Positions 25,829-36,374 of a stretch of DNA of 64,000 nucleotides are shown piece by piece (positions within the stretch are counted from its first letter, which is position 1; each line of letters begins with the position of its first letter). A model generated the notes under the pieces. That model made no database searches and was not told the origin of the DNA. It saw only the letters and a list, made by a program, of their open reading frames with translations. The stretch spans positions 34,863,001 through 34,927,000 of the forward strand of contig JAYKKT010000090.1 in the NCBI GenBank assembly GCA_036023115.1. The letters run 5' to 3'. The DNA comes from Brasenia schreberi (taxonomy: Eukaryota > Streptophyta > Magnoliopsida > Nymphaeales > Cabombaceae). The position numbers and the translations under genes are program-made.

Positions 25829-26141
25829 TTGCTTTTACAAAATATAAATATAAAAGCTTTGCCTTTTATAAAAGGTGCAAAAATCTCTCACACCTTTAAC
25901 GGAAAGCCAAGGATGGAAAACATGAGAAGAGAAAAAGCTAAATATAAATATAACATATATGCACAAGATAAAATACTTCAAAACTTTGTATTAGGTTTCT
26001 TCCTTATGAAACCCTTATGAGAGAAACCGTATGCCTATTGTCTTCTTTCTTTCTTCTTCTTCTTCTTCCTTTTCTCTATTCTCGATGGCTATGAAGGACT
26101 TCTGTTCCAACTACTTTTGGTTTCGGTGAGGCATTCATGGG
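25829..26141 (+). repeat. Probable 5' LTR portion of an older Copia element, interrupted by the gypsy insertion
   Basis: TATA-like TTTTATAAAAGG at about 25863 lies in a leader-like sequence with a pyrimidine-rich CTTCTTCTTC run. After excision of the gypsy element and one ATGGG copy it would continue directly into 38568-38612, where a Copia-type primer-binding site follows. The LTR start is not defined and no matching 3' LTR was found, so this is inference. Confidence 0.35.
26137..26141. repeat. Target-site duplication of the gypsy element, left
   Basis: ATGGG directly before the LTR start; the same five bases follow the right LTR at 38568-38572. Confidence 0.9.
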
Positions 26142-28333
26142 TGTAAACACCCGAAATTTTTTTCAAGTATTTTCAAAAACTCCTAAATTTTGAAGGCCAA
26201 TTTAAAGCCTTTATGAACCTTTAAATTCAAAATCCCCAAATTTTAAAGTTTAGACCTTTTGGGAGATTATTTCAAAATAAAGGTTTTAAATCCAAATAGC
26301 CCATGAGTTTCGAAGCAGGCGGAGACCCAATCCAGGCCTCGATTCTCGGAAAGAAGATAAAGTGTATCAAGATACAGATCAAGTTAAATCAGATTGATTC
26401 CCAAAAGTGGAGAAGATTGAAGCATATCAAGTTCAAATTCAACAACTTATCCAAATGGAAGGTCAAGACCGATCAAATCCAAGTTTGTCCGATGGGGCCA
26501 ACTTGGAACCAAGACTCGAGGCCATGGTCACAAGCTCATTCAATTCTAGAAGATTTCAAGTGTAGCTCAAAAGCAAGAGGTGGGAGCCGAATCAAAGAAA
26601 GAAGCGAATTCAAGTGGGTCGAAGTTTAAAGAAATCAGCCCAAACAAAACATGTTGCACATTGTAAGGTTGTTTAAAACCAACCGCAGGCTCTAGGGCTA
26701 CACCAAGCCATGGCACCTATACCAGCCCATACGGGCTGGTCCGAATCGACTCAATGAAGAACTACAAGAAGCCGGTTTGGAGCGGATCAAATCCACCAAG
26801 CTAAAGCTCCAACCCGCCCCACAAGAAGCCACTAGAACCAGCCCCCCTTGGCCTATAAAAAGGCCCAAGAGGGGGGGTGGGTTCCATAACTGGCATAACT
26901 TGGAGAAGAGAGAGAAGAGAGAGAAGAGAGAGACCTTGGGTGGTGTGTGCTAGACTAGGTGCAGAAAATTTCAGCAAAGGGGGGACGTTTTCTAGTGAAG
27001 GGGAAGCTAGGTGAGAGCTTGTAGGAATTAAGAGGAAGGCCATCAAGAGGAAGACCGGCTTCATCATTGAAATCCGGTCCTTCGCATCCAAAACTCGTGT
27101 AAGACCTTTCTTACTTAATCTAAGTTTCATTCCCTCCATTCAATTCATTAAATGGGGTTGTATTAATGGAGTTTCATCTCCCCCCGAGTTGTAATAATTT
27201 AGCTTTGCTGCCATTTCAATTTCGTGGATGAAACACTATACACCCACATGCACGCCAAGTGTTTGCTTTAATGCTTCTCCCTTCCTATATGCTATATACC
27301 CTCTATACTTCTAACCCCCTCTATGTCTAAGCTATAAAGTACTTCCCATTCATTTATATTCCAGCAAATTTGCTTTAAGGGTTGTTGCATTTTAATTTCG
27401 GGTGGGTTATGCATCATTACATTTATAAAACAGAAAACTGGATTTCAGCATCTCTGCATATGTCTGTTTCTGTAATTTTAATTTTGTGATGCTTACTCCG
27501 ATTGTCTTGAAATTTGGCACACTGATTCCACACACATTGGGACACTCTGTATAAAATTGGCAAGATTTTAGGGCCGCTCAGCCACGTAATAAAAGCATAT
27601 TAAGAAAGACCAGATTTCTGCACCACTGTTTGCACAGTCGGATTTTCTGAAACAGAGATTGGGTAAAAGTCCCATATCTCTGTCCACAGGAGTCCAAATT
27701 GGTTGATTTTTGATGCATTGGAAAGCTAACATCCATAGCTTTCCAGCAATATCAAAATCATCAAAATCGGAGTTCTGAACAGAGAGATACAGACTCATCT
27801 TTGAGTTTCTGTATTTCTGAAACAGAGCTGTTCCGAGTCAGTGAGGTGGTCTGAGTAGATTATTTGTTTCTGATTCAATACTGCTCCAAATGCAGATTTG
27901 AAAAAGGCTACAGTCTCTCCACACTACCAGCTTTGTCTGGTAAAATTTTGATAATTTTTGGAAGTCTGTAACGCCTTGAAAACTCCCCTAGAAAATAGCT
28001 CTGAAAACAGAATTCTCTGTTTTCAGCAACTTGTGTTTTTCCAAGTATTGAATCCGAGTGCACAAGATTCAACAAATTTTTCAAAGACACTTGTTTATGT
28101 AAAAGGGAATCATGTTTGCTGTAAAATGAAATTCCTAAGCGCTCAACACTAACCCTTGAGCATCGGCTCAAGAAGGTGTGAGTGAAAAGATCCCGCTTGC
28201 ACACAATCGCTTAGAAGTCTTACAAACATTTGCTAGTTTTGAACTAGCTGGCACGCTCGCGCAAGCGTAGGGGTGGAAAGTTTCATTTCAAGTTTGCTTC
28301 ATAAACTTTGAAATGAGAATTTTCATGTCTACA
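26142..28333 (+). repeat. Gypsy 5' LTR, 2192 bp
   Basis: Begins TGTAAACACC and ends GTCTACA, so the ends form a short imperfect inverted repeat. Compared with the 3' LTR I see one 1-bp indel (27028 region) and two substitutions (near 27252 and 27841). A 108-codon open frame at 26303-26629 lies upstream of the TATA box and is probably not translated. Confidence 0.95.
26854..26860 (+). promoter_or_regulatory. TATA box of the gypsy 5' LTR
   Basis: TATAAAA set between GGCC and GGCCC. The flanking arms CTTGGCC and GGCCCAAG can pair around it. It lies about 1.5 kb before the LTR end, which would give a long transcribed leader. The same box is at 37087-37093 in the 3' LTR. Confidence 0.65.
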
Positions 28334-28337
28334 GAAA

Positions 28338-28355
28338 TGGCACGCCCGGTGGGAC
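28338..28355 (+). promoter_or_regulatory. Gypsy primer-binding site
   Basis: TGGCACGCCCGGTGGGAC begins four bases after the LTR. It starts with TGG, complementary to a tRNA CCA end, and is the usual position for priming minus-strand DNA. I do not assign the tRNA species. Confidence 0.8.
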
Positions 28356-28464
28356 TCGGGTCTTAAGGAATTTCTAAGCAAATAAGACTCCCAAAAATCT
28401 TTTCAAAGTGTTTTTAACATCGGTAAATTGTGCACGTGTAGGATTTTCAAGGGCCCATAAGATC

Positions 28465-31305
28465 ATGTCAAGTTCGGATGGTTCTTACGAGGTGTCGAGC
28501 CGGGCTTCATGCTCGTCAAGTCAATTTTCGAAAAGATTTTCAAAAACAAATTTCAAAAACAAGAAAGAGTCATTAGAAGAATTGAGGAAAGAATTCGAAG
28601 CAAGAATCGCCGCTCTCAGCCAAGAGGCCGAAGCGGTCGAATCCTGCTCATCCCATGGGAGGCAAACTAGGGCTCGAAAGAAAACAAACAAACCCAGAAA
28701 ACCCAAAGAGACCTCCACCATGGAGGGGGATAGAGAGCTCGAGTCGTTCACATTAAAAGATCGCAAGGCCCTTCAACAACTACTAAGGGGCCAGGCCAAG
28801 GAAAAGAGGTCATATGCCCTATCCGATTTTTTACCTTCCGATTACCAAACGGATAGCGACGATGACATACCGAATTTTCATCGATATGATGGGACGGGGG
28901 ATCCTAGATCTCACCTCCAACTCTTTTCCCGTCGAGCATATAAGAAGAAGAAAGACTCGGCTAAGTGGATCTACTGGTTCCCCCTCTCCCTTAAGGGAAC
29001 TGCTTCCAAGTGGCTCGCTTCCTATGACTTGAGCCAGTTTGCCACTTTTGAAGAGTTGGCAAATGGGTTCATGCAAAGATTTTCACACAACGTGGAAGTG
29101 ACCCCCACTTTGAACACCCTAAGGGACACAAAACAAGCCACGAACGAGGATGCTCATGCATTTATCGTTCGATGGAGGTCTTTATTGGGGCAAGTAAGAG
29201 AGCCCATCTCAGAAGGATGTGCCGTGATGCTCATCCTTGAAAATTTCAAACCCGAGCTGAAAATGCTCCTTTCCCTCCATGAAATTTCCACTTTCCACAA
29301 ACTAATCAAGAAGGCTTCCCTATTCGAAGCAAATATGAAAAAGGGGGTCTACGATGACTTGTGGAAAGGCAAAATTTTTTCGAAAACTCGTTTTGAAAAG
29401 CCCGGGACTTACGGGCTAACTACTACGGACAATGGGGCAAAACCCCAAAAAGTTGCAAATGTCCGAGTAGAACCAAGCCCGGCCGGCACTTCAAAATTTG
29501 AACCGAAGAACAAAAAGGTTCAAAAGTCTTTCGAAAAAAGGGAGTACACCCCGCTGGGGCAGCCCATCACAGAGGTCCTCGACCTCCTGCTCGCCCAGGG
29601 AATGGTGACACTTCCGGAAATCCCCGAGGGGACACCCCCTAAAGGGAAATTTTTAAACAAGTTTTGCAAGTATCATAGGCTCAAAGGCCATGATACAAAT
29701 CACTGCTACACCCTTTTAAACAAAATAGAGGACTTGATCGAGCAAGGTCGGCTCCAGGTCACCGAGGAACCGGAGCCCGCCCAAGCCGTACTCAAGGAAC
29801 CCTTCCCCAACCATGCAAGCACTAGCGGGAAGGACAAGCAGGTATATGCTCTCTCCTCTCATTTGAATGGTTCAGAACATGCATGGCATACGGATCGCAC
29901 TACTTGTCACACACCACTGCTCGTAATAAAAAAAGCCAAACAAGTAGTGATCCGGGGAGCGCTTAGAGTCCCGCTCCCGGCTAGAGCCTTATTAGAGATT
30001 CGAGGTGCTCCCAAGCATCAAACTAGAGCCCACCTAGGAACGAGCCATAGGGAAGGTGTGGACGAGGTCACTAGATCCGGAAGGATCTACCAACCCCCAC
30101 ACTTAGCAAAAGATGCTAGCAAGAAAGTGGTCGTTATCCCCGGCCCTTCAAAATCATGCATTCCCAAAGCATCGCATCTCATGGGTAAAAACGATGTGTT
30201 AACCCCATATGATTTTGAAAATCACCTTGCTAAGATTCCCATAAACATGTCTATCCTAGAACTTATCCAAACATCCCCTAGACATAGACAAGTTTTAGAA
30301 AAGATCTTAGAGAAGGCCAAGGTTAACCCAACCATAACCCCTGAGTCCCTCTCCTTCCTAGTCTCACCCATTTGTGCTAAAACTCCCATTGTGTTTTCGG
30401 AAGAAGAGCTAGAACAACCCTACCAAAACCATAACCAAGCCTTGCATATAGAGGTGGTATTGAATCACCATCCTCTAGACAAGTGTTTGGTTGATGGCGG
30501 AGGAGGTCTAAATATACTTCCACTACACATAGCCTACAAAATAGGAGTCTCCTTGACCTCTCTAAACCCGAGTTCCATCGTGATCACAGGATACGATGGA
30601 AACGCGTCCAAACCTTTAGGAGTCATAGAGTTACCCATAGAAGTAGGGGGCATGAGTCATTCCGGGGTGTTTCATGTTTTAGACATACACCCCCATTATA
30701 ACCTACTCCTAGGAAGGCCATGGATACACAGCTTGCGGGCTGTGCCATCCACCTTTCATAGGTGTGTAAAAATACCCCTTCAAAACCAAGTTGTGGTAAT
30801 TCTAGGAGAGAATCACCCCCAGCTGCAGGGAATACAAAATTTTCCATGCTTATCAGGTGATAAAACCCATGAGCCAAAACTAGATGAACCCTTGGTAGCT
30901 CATCCCAAACCAAAAGGTATCGTGCACATAAAAGGGCCGCCCAAGGCTAGCCCGCTCAAGATCATCTCAAAACTACCCAAAGTCCTCCCCAAGTCCATAA
31001 AAGTGTTTGAGCATGACATAGACGACACCAAGTTCAAAGGCCATCCGCTTTATAAAACATTTTCAAAATTAAAGAAGCCTTGGAACATGATGTTGAACAT
31101 GGGTTATATGCCTTATCAAGGCCTAGGAAGCCAAAACCAAGGTCGTCTTGAACCCATAGTGTCAAACATAAACCAAAACCGGTATGGGATAGGCTACGAC
31201 CCATCCATACCACCCGAACCTCCACCCACGACTACTTGGGTCAAGGGTGCCTTAGAGCCTCCTAACACCGAAACCTATGACTTAGACCTCTTATTTAGAG
31301 CCTAA
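28465..31305 (+). CDS. Gypsy ORF1: Gag - aspartic protease - G-patch polyprotein, 946 aa
   Basis: Encodes the structural and protease part of the retroelement. The first ATG in this frame is at 28465 (MSSSDGSYEVSS); the frame is open 57 bases further up, but without ATG. Order: basic, Ser-rich N-terminus; retrotransposon Gag domain around residues 145-275 (WIYWFPLSLKGTASKWL, FMQRF); a zinc-knuckle-like CKYHRLKGHDTNHC with the normal 2-4-4 spacing but His in place of the second Cys; a protease with active site LVDGGGGLNILP near residue 675, the DGG variant seen in Tat elements rather than DSG/DTG; and a G-patch-like stretch (MGYMPYQGLG) near residue 880. It ends with TAA whose last base starts the ATG of ORF2. 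Confidence 0.92.
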   Translation: MSSSDGSYEVSSRASCSSSQFSKRFSKTNFKNKKESLEELRKEFEARIAALSQEAEAVESCSSHGRQTRARKKTNKPRKPKETSTMEGDRELESFTLKDRKALQQLLRGQAKEKRSYALSDFLPSDYQTDSDDDIPNFHRYDGTGDPRSHLQLFSRRAYKKKKDSAKWIYWFPLSLKGTASKWLASYDLSQFATFEELANGFMQRFSHNVEVTPTLNTLRDTKQATNEDAHAFIVRWRSLLGQVREPISEGCAVMLILENFKPELKMLLSLHEISTFHKLIKKASLFEANMKKGVYDDLWKGKIFSKTRFEKPGTYGLTTTDNGAKPQKVANVRVEPSPAGTSKFEPKNKKVQKSFEKREYTPLGQPITEVLDLLLAQGMVTLPEIPEGTPPKGKFLNKFCKYHRLKGHDTNHCYTLLNKIEDLIEQGRLQVTEEPEPAQAVLKEPFPNHASTSGKDKQVYALSSHLNGSEHAWHTDRTTCHTPLLVIKKAKQVVIRGALRVPLPARALLEIRGAPKHQTRAHLGTSHREGVDEVTRSGRIYQPPHLAKDASKKVVVIPGPSKSCIPKASHLMGKNDVLTPYDFENHLAKIPINMSILELIQTSPRHRQVLEKILEKAKVNPTITPESLSFLVSPICAKTPIVFSEEELEQPYQNHNQALHIEVVLNHHPLDKCLVDGGGGLNILPLHIAYKIGVSLTSLNPSSIVITGYDGNASKPLGVIELPIEVGGMSHSGVFHVLDIHPHYNLLLGRPWIHSLRAVPSTFHRCVKIPLQNQVVVILGENHPQLQGIQNFPCLSGDKTHEPKLDEPLVAHPKPKGIVHIKGPPKASPLKIISKLPKVLPKSIKVFEHDIDDTKFKGHPLYKTFSKLKKPWNMMLNMGYMPYQGLGSQNQGRLEPIVSNINQNRYGIGYDPSIPPEPPPTTTWVKGALEPPNTETYDLDLLFRA

Positions 31306-34300
31306 TGCATGGTGTTTTCTTTGTAGGTTTGATGGAAGACCCCGCCACATCCAAAAACCCAAAAAAATTAGAAATTTGCAAAATCCAAAAACATTTAGAA
31401 AGTTCCCAAAAACCAAAAACAATAGAAAATTTCAAAAATCTCGAAAAGAATGTGATTTACATTTCTCCTCCTTCTATTTGTTTACAAAAAGCCAAAAAAA
31501 TTGAAAATTTTGAAAATTTCAAAAAGAATGTGGTTTTTGTTCCTTCCTTGTGTTTACAAAAAGCCAAAAAAATTGAAAAATGCGAAAACACCAAAAACAA
31601 GGTTTTATACATTCCATCTCCGAAGAGCAATTTCGAAAAAGCCAAAAAAATTGAAAATCTTGGAAAACCCAAAAACATTGTCTTTGTGAAAAGCCCTAGT
31701 CTTTTGAAAGTGGTGGATGTTCCAAAACCGTGTGCCTTGCCTAGCACTTTCATAGAACCCAAATTTCTCAAGAGCGATCAAAGCGAAGAGGAAGATCCCC
31801 TCGTCCATGAGGAGGACCAAACCTCCGAGCTTCCCGAGTTCCATAGAATCCTTGATTTAGAAAAACCTTCAAATTCCGTAGGAGGGGATTTTGTGGAAGT
31901 AAATCTAGGGAGTGAGTCTAATCCTAAGCATGTTAAAATAGGCGCATGTTTACATGAGCATGAAAGGACATCATTCATCACATTTCTCAAATCATATGTA
32001 GATGTGTTTGCATGGACCTACGAAGACATGCCGGGTTTAGACCCAATGGTAGTAGAGCATCGTCTTCCCCTAGAATCAAATGCCAAACCCATAAAGCAAA
32101 AGCTTAGAAAGATTCACCCCGATGTACATGCACAGGTGAAAGAGGGTTTAGAAGATCTTTTAAAAGCTGGATTTATAAAACCCATTGCGTACTCAGAATG
32201 GCTTTCAAATATTGTTGTAGTTCGAAAATCCAATGGGAAAATTAGGATTTGCATTGATTTTAGAAATTTGAACAAAGCCACTCCAAAAGACAATTTTCCT
32301 CTACCAAATATTGATTTGATAGTAGATAGCACTGCAAATCATGAAATGTTTTCTTTCATGGATGGCTATTCGGGTTACAATCAAATTAAGTTAGCACCAA
32401 AAGATCAGGCAAAAACTGCTTTTACTACACCTTGGGGCACATACTGTTATACAGTTATGCCGTTTGGTTTGAAAAATGCCGGTGCCACATACCAAAGAGC
32501 TATGACTACTATCTTTCATGACCAAATTCATGAGCTCTTGGAAGTATACGTGGATGACCTTTTGGTGAAATCAAAAACCCGAGTTACTCACATTGAGTCT
32601 TTGCAAAAAGTTTTCGAAAGGCTCAGGCTTTACAAAGTGAAACTAAACCCTCAAAAATGTGTATTCGGGGTAGAATCAGGTAAGCTTTTGGGCTTTATGG
32701 TGAGCCAAAGGGGTATTGAAGTAGACCCCTCTAAGTGCCGAGCCATCATAGATATGCCTCCACCATCTAATTTGACCCAAATCCGAAGCCTCCAAGGTCG
32801 CCTCCAAGCCATTAGGAGGTTCATTTCAAATTTAGCAACAAGATGCGAACCTTTCAATAAACTTTTGCGAAAAGGGGTAAAATTTTTGTGGGACGAGGAT
32901 TGTCAAAAAGCTTTTGAAAGATTGAAAACTTATTTGGTGAATCCTCCAATTTTGAAACCTCCAAAGCAAGGAAAACCTTTACTTCTTTACATTTCCATAC
33001 ATACGAATGCATTGGGTGCTTTATTAGCCCAATATGAGGATGATGGCCACAAAGAGTGTGCCATTTACTATATTTCGAAAACTCTCTTGGCATATGAAAG
33101 AAATTATCGAGCCATGGAGAAAACGTGCTTGGCATTAGTATGGGCTTGCCAAAAGTTTAGACATTACTTCCTAGATCATGAGATATGGATAGTGTCTAAG
33201 CTTGATCCGATCAAGCACTTGTTTGAAAAACCTATCCTAACGGGTAGGCTTGGTAAATGGCAACTCCTCTTAATGGAATATGACTTGAAATATCACCACC
33301 AAACCTCCATTAAGGGGCAAGCCCTAGCCGATCATATGGCCGAGTTCCCCTTGGAAGAAACATATCCCATACTTGATGAGATGCCCGATGAAGGCATATT
33401 TGCAAACGATTTTCAAAACCATGTTTTAGCAAACTGTTTTAATGAAAACCAAGTATGGAAAATGTACTTTGATGGGGCACGTAACCAACAAGGGGCAGGT
33501 GTTGGAGTCATTCTCATATCCCCCGAAAAGGGAGAAATACCCATTGCAATTCGTCTAGATTTTGAGTGTTCAAATAATGTGGCTGAATATGAGGCTCTCA
33601 TACAAGGCCTAAAAGTCTTGAAAAATCTAGGGGCAGCTTGCATTGAAGTCTTTGGAGACTCTTTACTGGTTGTGAACCAAGTTTTAAAAGTTTGGCAAGT
33701 CAAACACGAAAAACTCATTCCGTATCATGAGTTGGCCACCAAGTTGGTCGACTCTTTCAAATCATGCACACTCACTCACATAGGGAGAGAGGATAACACC
33801 ATAGCGGATGCCCTCTCCTCCTTAGGATCCGCTTTAAGGGTCGATCCCACCTTGGGAACCCGATCCCTAGAGATATGGCACTCACCCGTTCCATCCACGC
33901 ACGATTTAGAGATTTGCCAAAACGACCAAAATCCAAATGATAAACCTTGGTTTTATGACATTAAAAACTTTTTAGAAAACGGAGGATTTCCCGAGTATGC
34001 TTCTTCAAAAGATCAAGCTTTTATTAGAAAAATTTCAACCCGGTATGTAATTTTGGGAGGGGTGCTTTATAAGAAAAGTTTTACGGGCATCTTGTTGCGA
34101 TGTGTAGACCTTGAAGAGGCTAGGACCATAATGCACGAGTTCCACGATGGAGAGTGTGGAGGCCATGTTAATGCAAATATGATGGCCATGAAGATACTTA
34201 GAGCTGGGTATTTTTGGTCCACCCTAAGACAAGATTGCCATGATCATGTTAGGAAATGTCATCAATGTCAAATACATGGGCATATCATTCACACCCCATC

Positions 34301-35195
34301 ATCCACTTTGCATTCCATCGTGAGCCCTTGGCCTTTTGCCATGTGGGCGTTCGACATCGTAGGACCCATATCCCCCAATGCATCCAATGGACATAGGTTC
34401 ATCCTAGCGGCCACCGAATATTTCTCTAAATGGGTTGAAGCTACATCCTTGGCCAATGTCCAAGGACAACATGTAGTGGCATTCATTAAGAGAAATATCT
34501 TGGCCCGATTTGGAGTACCAAAAGACCTAGTGTCCGATAATGGCACCCCATTCAAGAATGAGAAGATGGAAAAATTGTGTGTCACATATGGCATGACTCA
34601 ACACTTTTCATCGCCCTACTACCCTCAAGGCAACGGCCAAGCCGAAGCCACAAACAAAACCCTCATAAGCATCATTGAGAAAACCATAGAAAAAGGTAGG
34701 ACATGGCATGAGAAGCTCGACGAAGCCTTGTGGGCTTATAGAACTTCCATTCGAACCCCAACAAATGCCACCCCATTCGAGTTGGTCTATGGCACGAGTG
34801 CCATACTCCCCATTCATACCAAGCTTCATTCATTTCATACATCACTTGCATTAGATATTCCATTAGAAACCCTACAACATACTAGAATGGTCGAACTTGA
34901 CTTGTTGGATGAAAACAGGCTACTTGCTATGGATCATGCACATGCATATAGGCAAAGGGTAGCCCGACACTACAAGAAGCACATGAAGGCCCGCCACTTC
35001 AAAGTGGGAGACCTAGTGCTAAAAACCATTCACCACCGAGGCCCACACCCCCTTGGAAAGTGGCGGCCCAAGTGGGATGGTCCTTATGTTGTGCGTGGAA
35101 CCACCACTAACAATGCTTACTGGTTGGTTGATGTTGACGGTAGGAACTTGGTAGACCCTATAAATGCTCAACATTTGAAAAGATATCATGTATAG
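31305..35195 (+). CDS. Gypsy ORF2: reverse transcriptase - RNase H - archaeal-type RNase H - integrase, 1296 aa
   Basis: Copies element RNA into DNA and inserts it. ATG at 31305 overlaps the ORF1 stop (TAATG). Residues about 10-130 are Lys-rich with imperfect repeats of the type QKAKKIENFEN. Reverse transcriptase follows with the YVDD active site at 415-418. The first RNase H (about 560-625) has lost its first catalytic Asp (reads ISIHTNALGALL). The second, archaeal-type RNase H keeps all acids: YFDG Asp723, VAEYEAL, FGDSLLV, EDNTIADAL. Integrase has an HHCC zinc finger (HEFHDGECGGH, CHQCQ) and the triad Asp1017, Asp1078, Glu1114 with the canonical 35-residue gap. The C-terminus GKWRPKWDGPYVV is the usual integrase tail; there is no chromodomain. 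No frameshift or stop interrupts it. Confidence 0.95.
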   Translation: MHGVFFVGLMEDPATSKNPKKLEICKIQKHLESSQKPKTIENFKNLEKNVIYISPPSICLQKAKKIENFENFKKNVVFVPSLCLQKAKKIEKCENTKNKVLYIPSPKSNFEKAKKIENLGKPKNIVFVKSPSLLKVVDVPKPCALPSTFIEPKFLKSDQSEEEDPLVHEEDQTSELPEFHRILDLEKPSNSVGGDFVEVNLGSESNPKHVKIGACLHEHERTSFITFLKSYVDVFAWTYEDMPGLDPMVVEHRLPLESNAKPIKQKLRKIHPDVHAQVKEGLEDLLKAGFIKPIAYSEWLSNIVVVRKSNGKIRICIDFRNLNKATPKDNFPLPNIDLIVDSTANHEMFSFMDGYSGYNQIKLAPKDQAKTAFTTPWGTYCYTVMPFGLKNAGATYQRAMTTIFHDQIHELLEVYVDDLLVKSKTRVTHIESLQKVFERLRLYKVKLNPQKCVFGVESGKLLGFMVSQRGIEVDPSKCRAIIDMPPPSNLTQIRSLQGRLQAIRRFISNLATRCEPFNKLLRKGVKFLWDEDCQKAFERLKTYLVNPPILKPPKQGKPLLLYISIHTNALGALLAQYEDDGHKECAIYYISKTLLAYERNYRAMEKTCLALVWACQKFRHYFLDHEIWIVSKLDPIKHLFEKPILTGRLGKWQLLLMEYDLKYHHQTSIKGQALADHMAEFPLEETYPILDEMPDEGIFANDFQNHVLANCFNENQVWKMYFDGARNQQGAGVGVILISPEKGEIPIAIRLDFECSNNVAEYEALIQGLKVLKNLGAACIEVFGDSLLVVNQVLKVWQVKHEKLIPYHELATKLVDSFKSCTLTHIGREDNTIADALSSLGSALRVDPTLGTRSLEIWHSPVPSTHDLEICQNDQNPNDKPWFYDIKNFLENGGFPEYASSKDQAFIRKISTRYVILGGVLYKKSFTGILLRCVDLEEARTIMHEFHDGECGGHVNANMMAMKILRAGYFWSTLRQDCHDHVRKCHQCQIHGHIIHTPSSTLHSIVSPWPFAMWAFDIVGPISPNASNGHRFILAATEYFSKWVEATSLANVQGQHVVAFIKRNILARFGVPKDLVSDNGTPFKNEKMEKLCVTYGMTQHFSSPYYPQGNGQAEATNKTLISIIEKTIEKGRTWHEKLDEALWAYRTSIRTPTNATPFELVYGTSAILPIHTKLHSFHTSLALDIPLETLQHTRMVELDLLDENRLLAMDHAHAYRQRVARHYKKHMKARHFKVGDLVLKTIHHRGPHPLGKWRPKWDGPYVVRGTTTNNAYWLVDVDGRNLVDPINAQHLKRYHV

Positions 35196-36374
35196 GGGCT
35201 ACTCTCTTTTGAAAATATTTTGAATGGGATCTCCTTTGAACTTCTTGAAGAAGGATCAAGGTGGATCGTGTGACCCTAAACAAGGGAAATAGGATCTTAT
35301 GAAAGGTAGAGTTTTCAAAATTTATGGGCTATATTTCAAAAGTCCCCATCTTACAAAATCGAGCCTTGTTCAAAACAGCAAAATATTTCCAAATGGTATA
35401 TGCTATTTCAAAATAGGGTGTTCTTAGATGAATCGAGTAAACCATTGGGATAAGTCTCTCCCCATTTCGCTTCTCCTTCCCAAAAAGGAAAATTTGGCAA
35501 AATAGAAAAGAGGATATCCCTCCAAAATTTTATCTTCAAAAGAAAAAGAAAAGCAAAGCAGAAAAGAGTGCTTTGATTGAAAAGAAAGAGGAAAAAGCAA
35601 AATCCTCCAAAAAGAAAAAGGGAGGCCCTCTATGAAAAAAAGAAAAAAAAAAAATTTTGCCAAAAGCTCAAAAGGAGCAAATTTTCCTCTTCTTGGCCTT
35701 AAACCACGGGACGCTTCAGAAGGGACCGTGGTAATTCTTTTCCTATCCCTATGACTTATCCTAGTGGAGAAAGGTTTTATCTAGGAAAATTCTAAAGTAG
35801 GAATAGGATTTATTCATTTGAATCTTATTTTGTTTGAGAATTAGACTTTGTTGTGTAAGTAGGAGAGTTTTGCAATGTTTCCTAGTTTTCCTATAAAAAT
35901 CTCTACCAAGTAGTAGGTATTATGACCCGAGTAAAGGGAAATACAAGAAGCTGAAAATCCTTGTGATTGAAGTAAAAAAAGGATTTCCCCTTTCTTTTGA
36001 AAAGTTGTGAAAACCCGAAAACATCAAGCCACATAAGGGCCACGATCACTTGGGGCAGTCGACCTTCACAAACCTCCCAAGTTCGATCCTTGCATGTTAA
36101 GAGTCTCTAAAAGAATTATCGTGTGCATATCACTCACACCCTTCATACATGCCCATGCATGCATTTCGAAACCATTGAGTACATGATCGATATTAGGACC
36201 AAGGTCATAGCAGATTGAGTCCCCTTTGGCTCTAAATCCCCTCTTACTTATTTTTAAAAGTTAGGCACTCAGATGATCCATGCTCTTGAGAAAGGTTCGG
36301 AAAGAAGAGTAAAAGGGTGTTTTCTTCTTTGACATTATCCAAACATAGTTGGATTAATGCCAAAGAGGGGCATC
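35196..36374 (+). other. Gypsy 3' untranslated region with polypurine tract
   Basis: About 1.2 kb without coding potential between ORF2 and the 3' LTR, very A-rich at 35560-35660. The purine-rich AAAGAGGGGCATC at about 36362-36374 directly precedes the 3' LTR and is the likely polypurine tract that primes plus-strand synthesis. Confidence 0.8.

Noticed and set aside
26303..26629. 108-codon ATG-initiated open frame in the gypsy 5' LTR, repeated identically at 36536-36862
   Set aside because: It lies upstream of the LTR TATA box, has no recognisable domain, and its perfect conservation is explained by the young age of the LTR pair.
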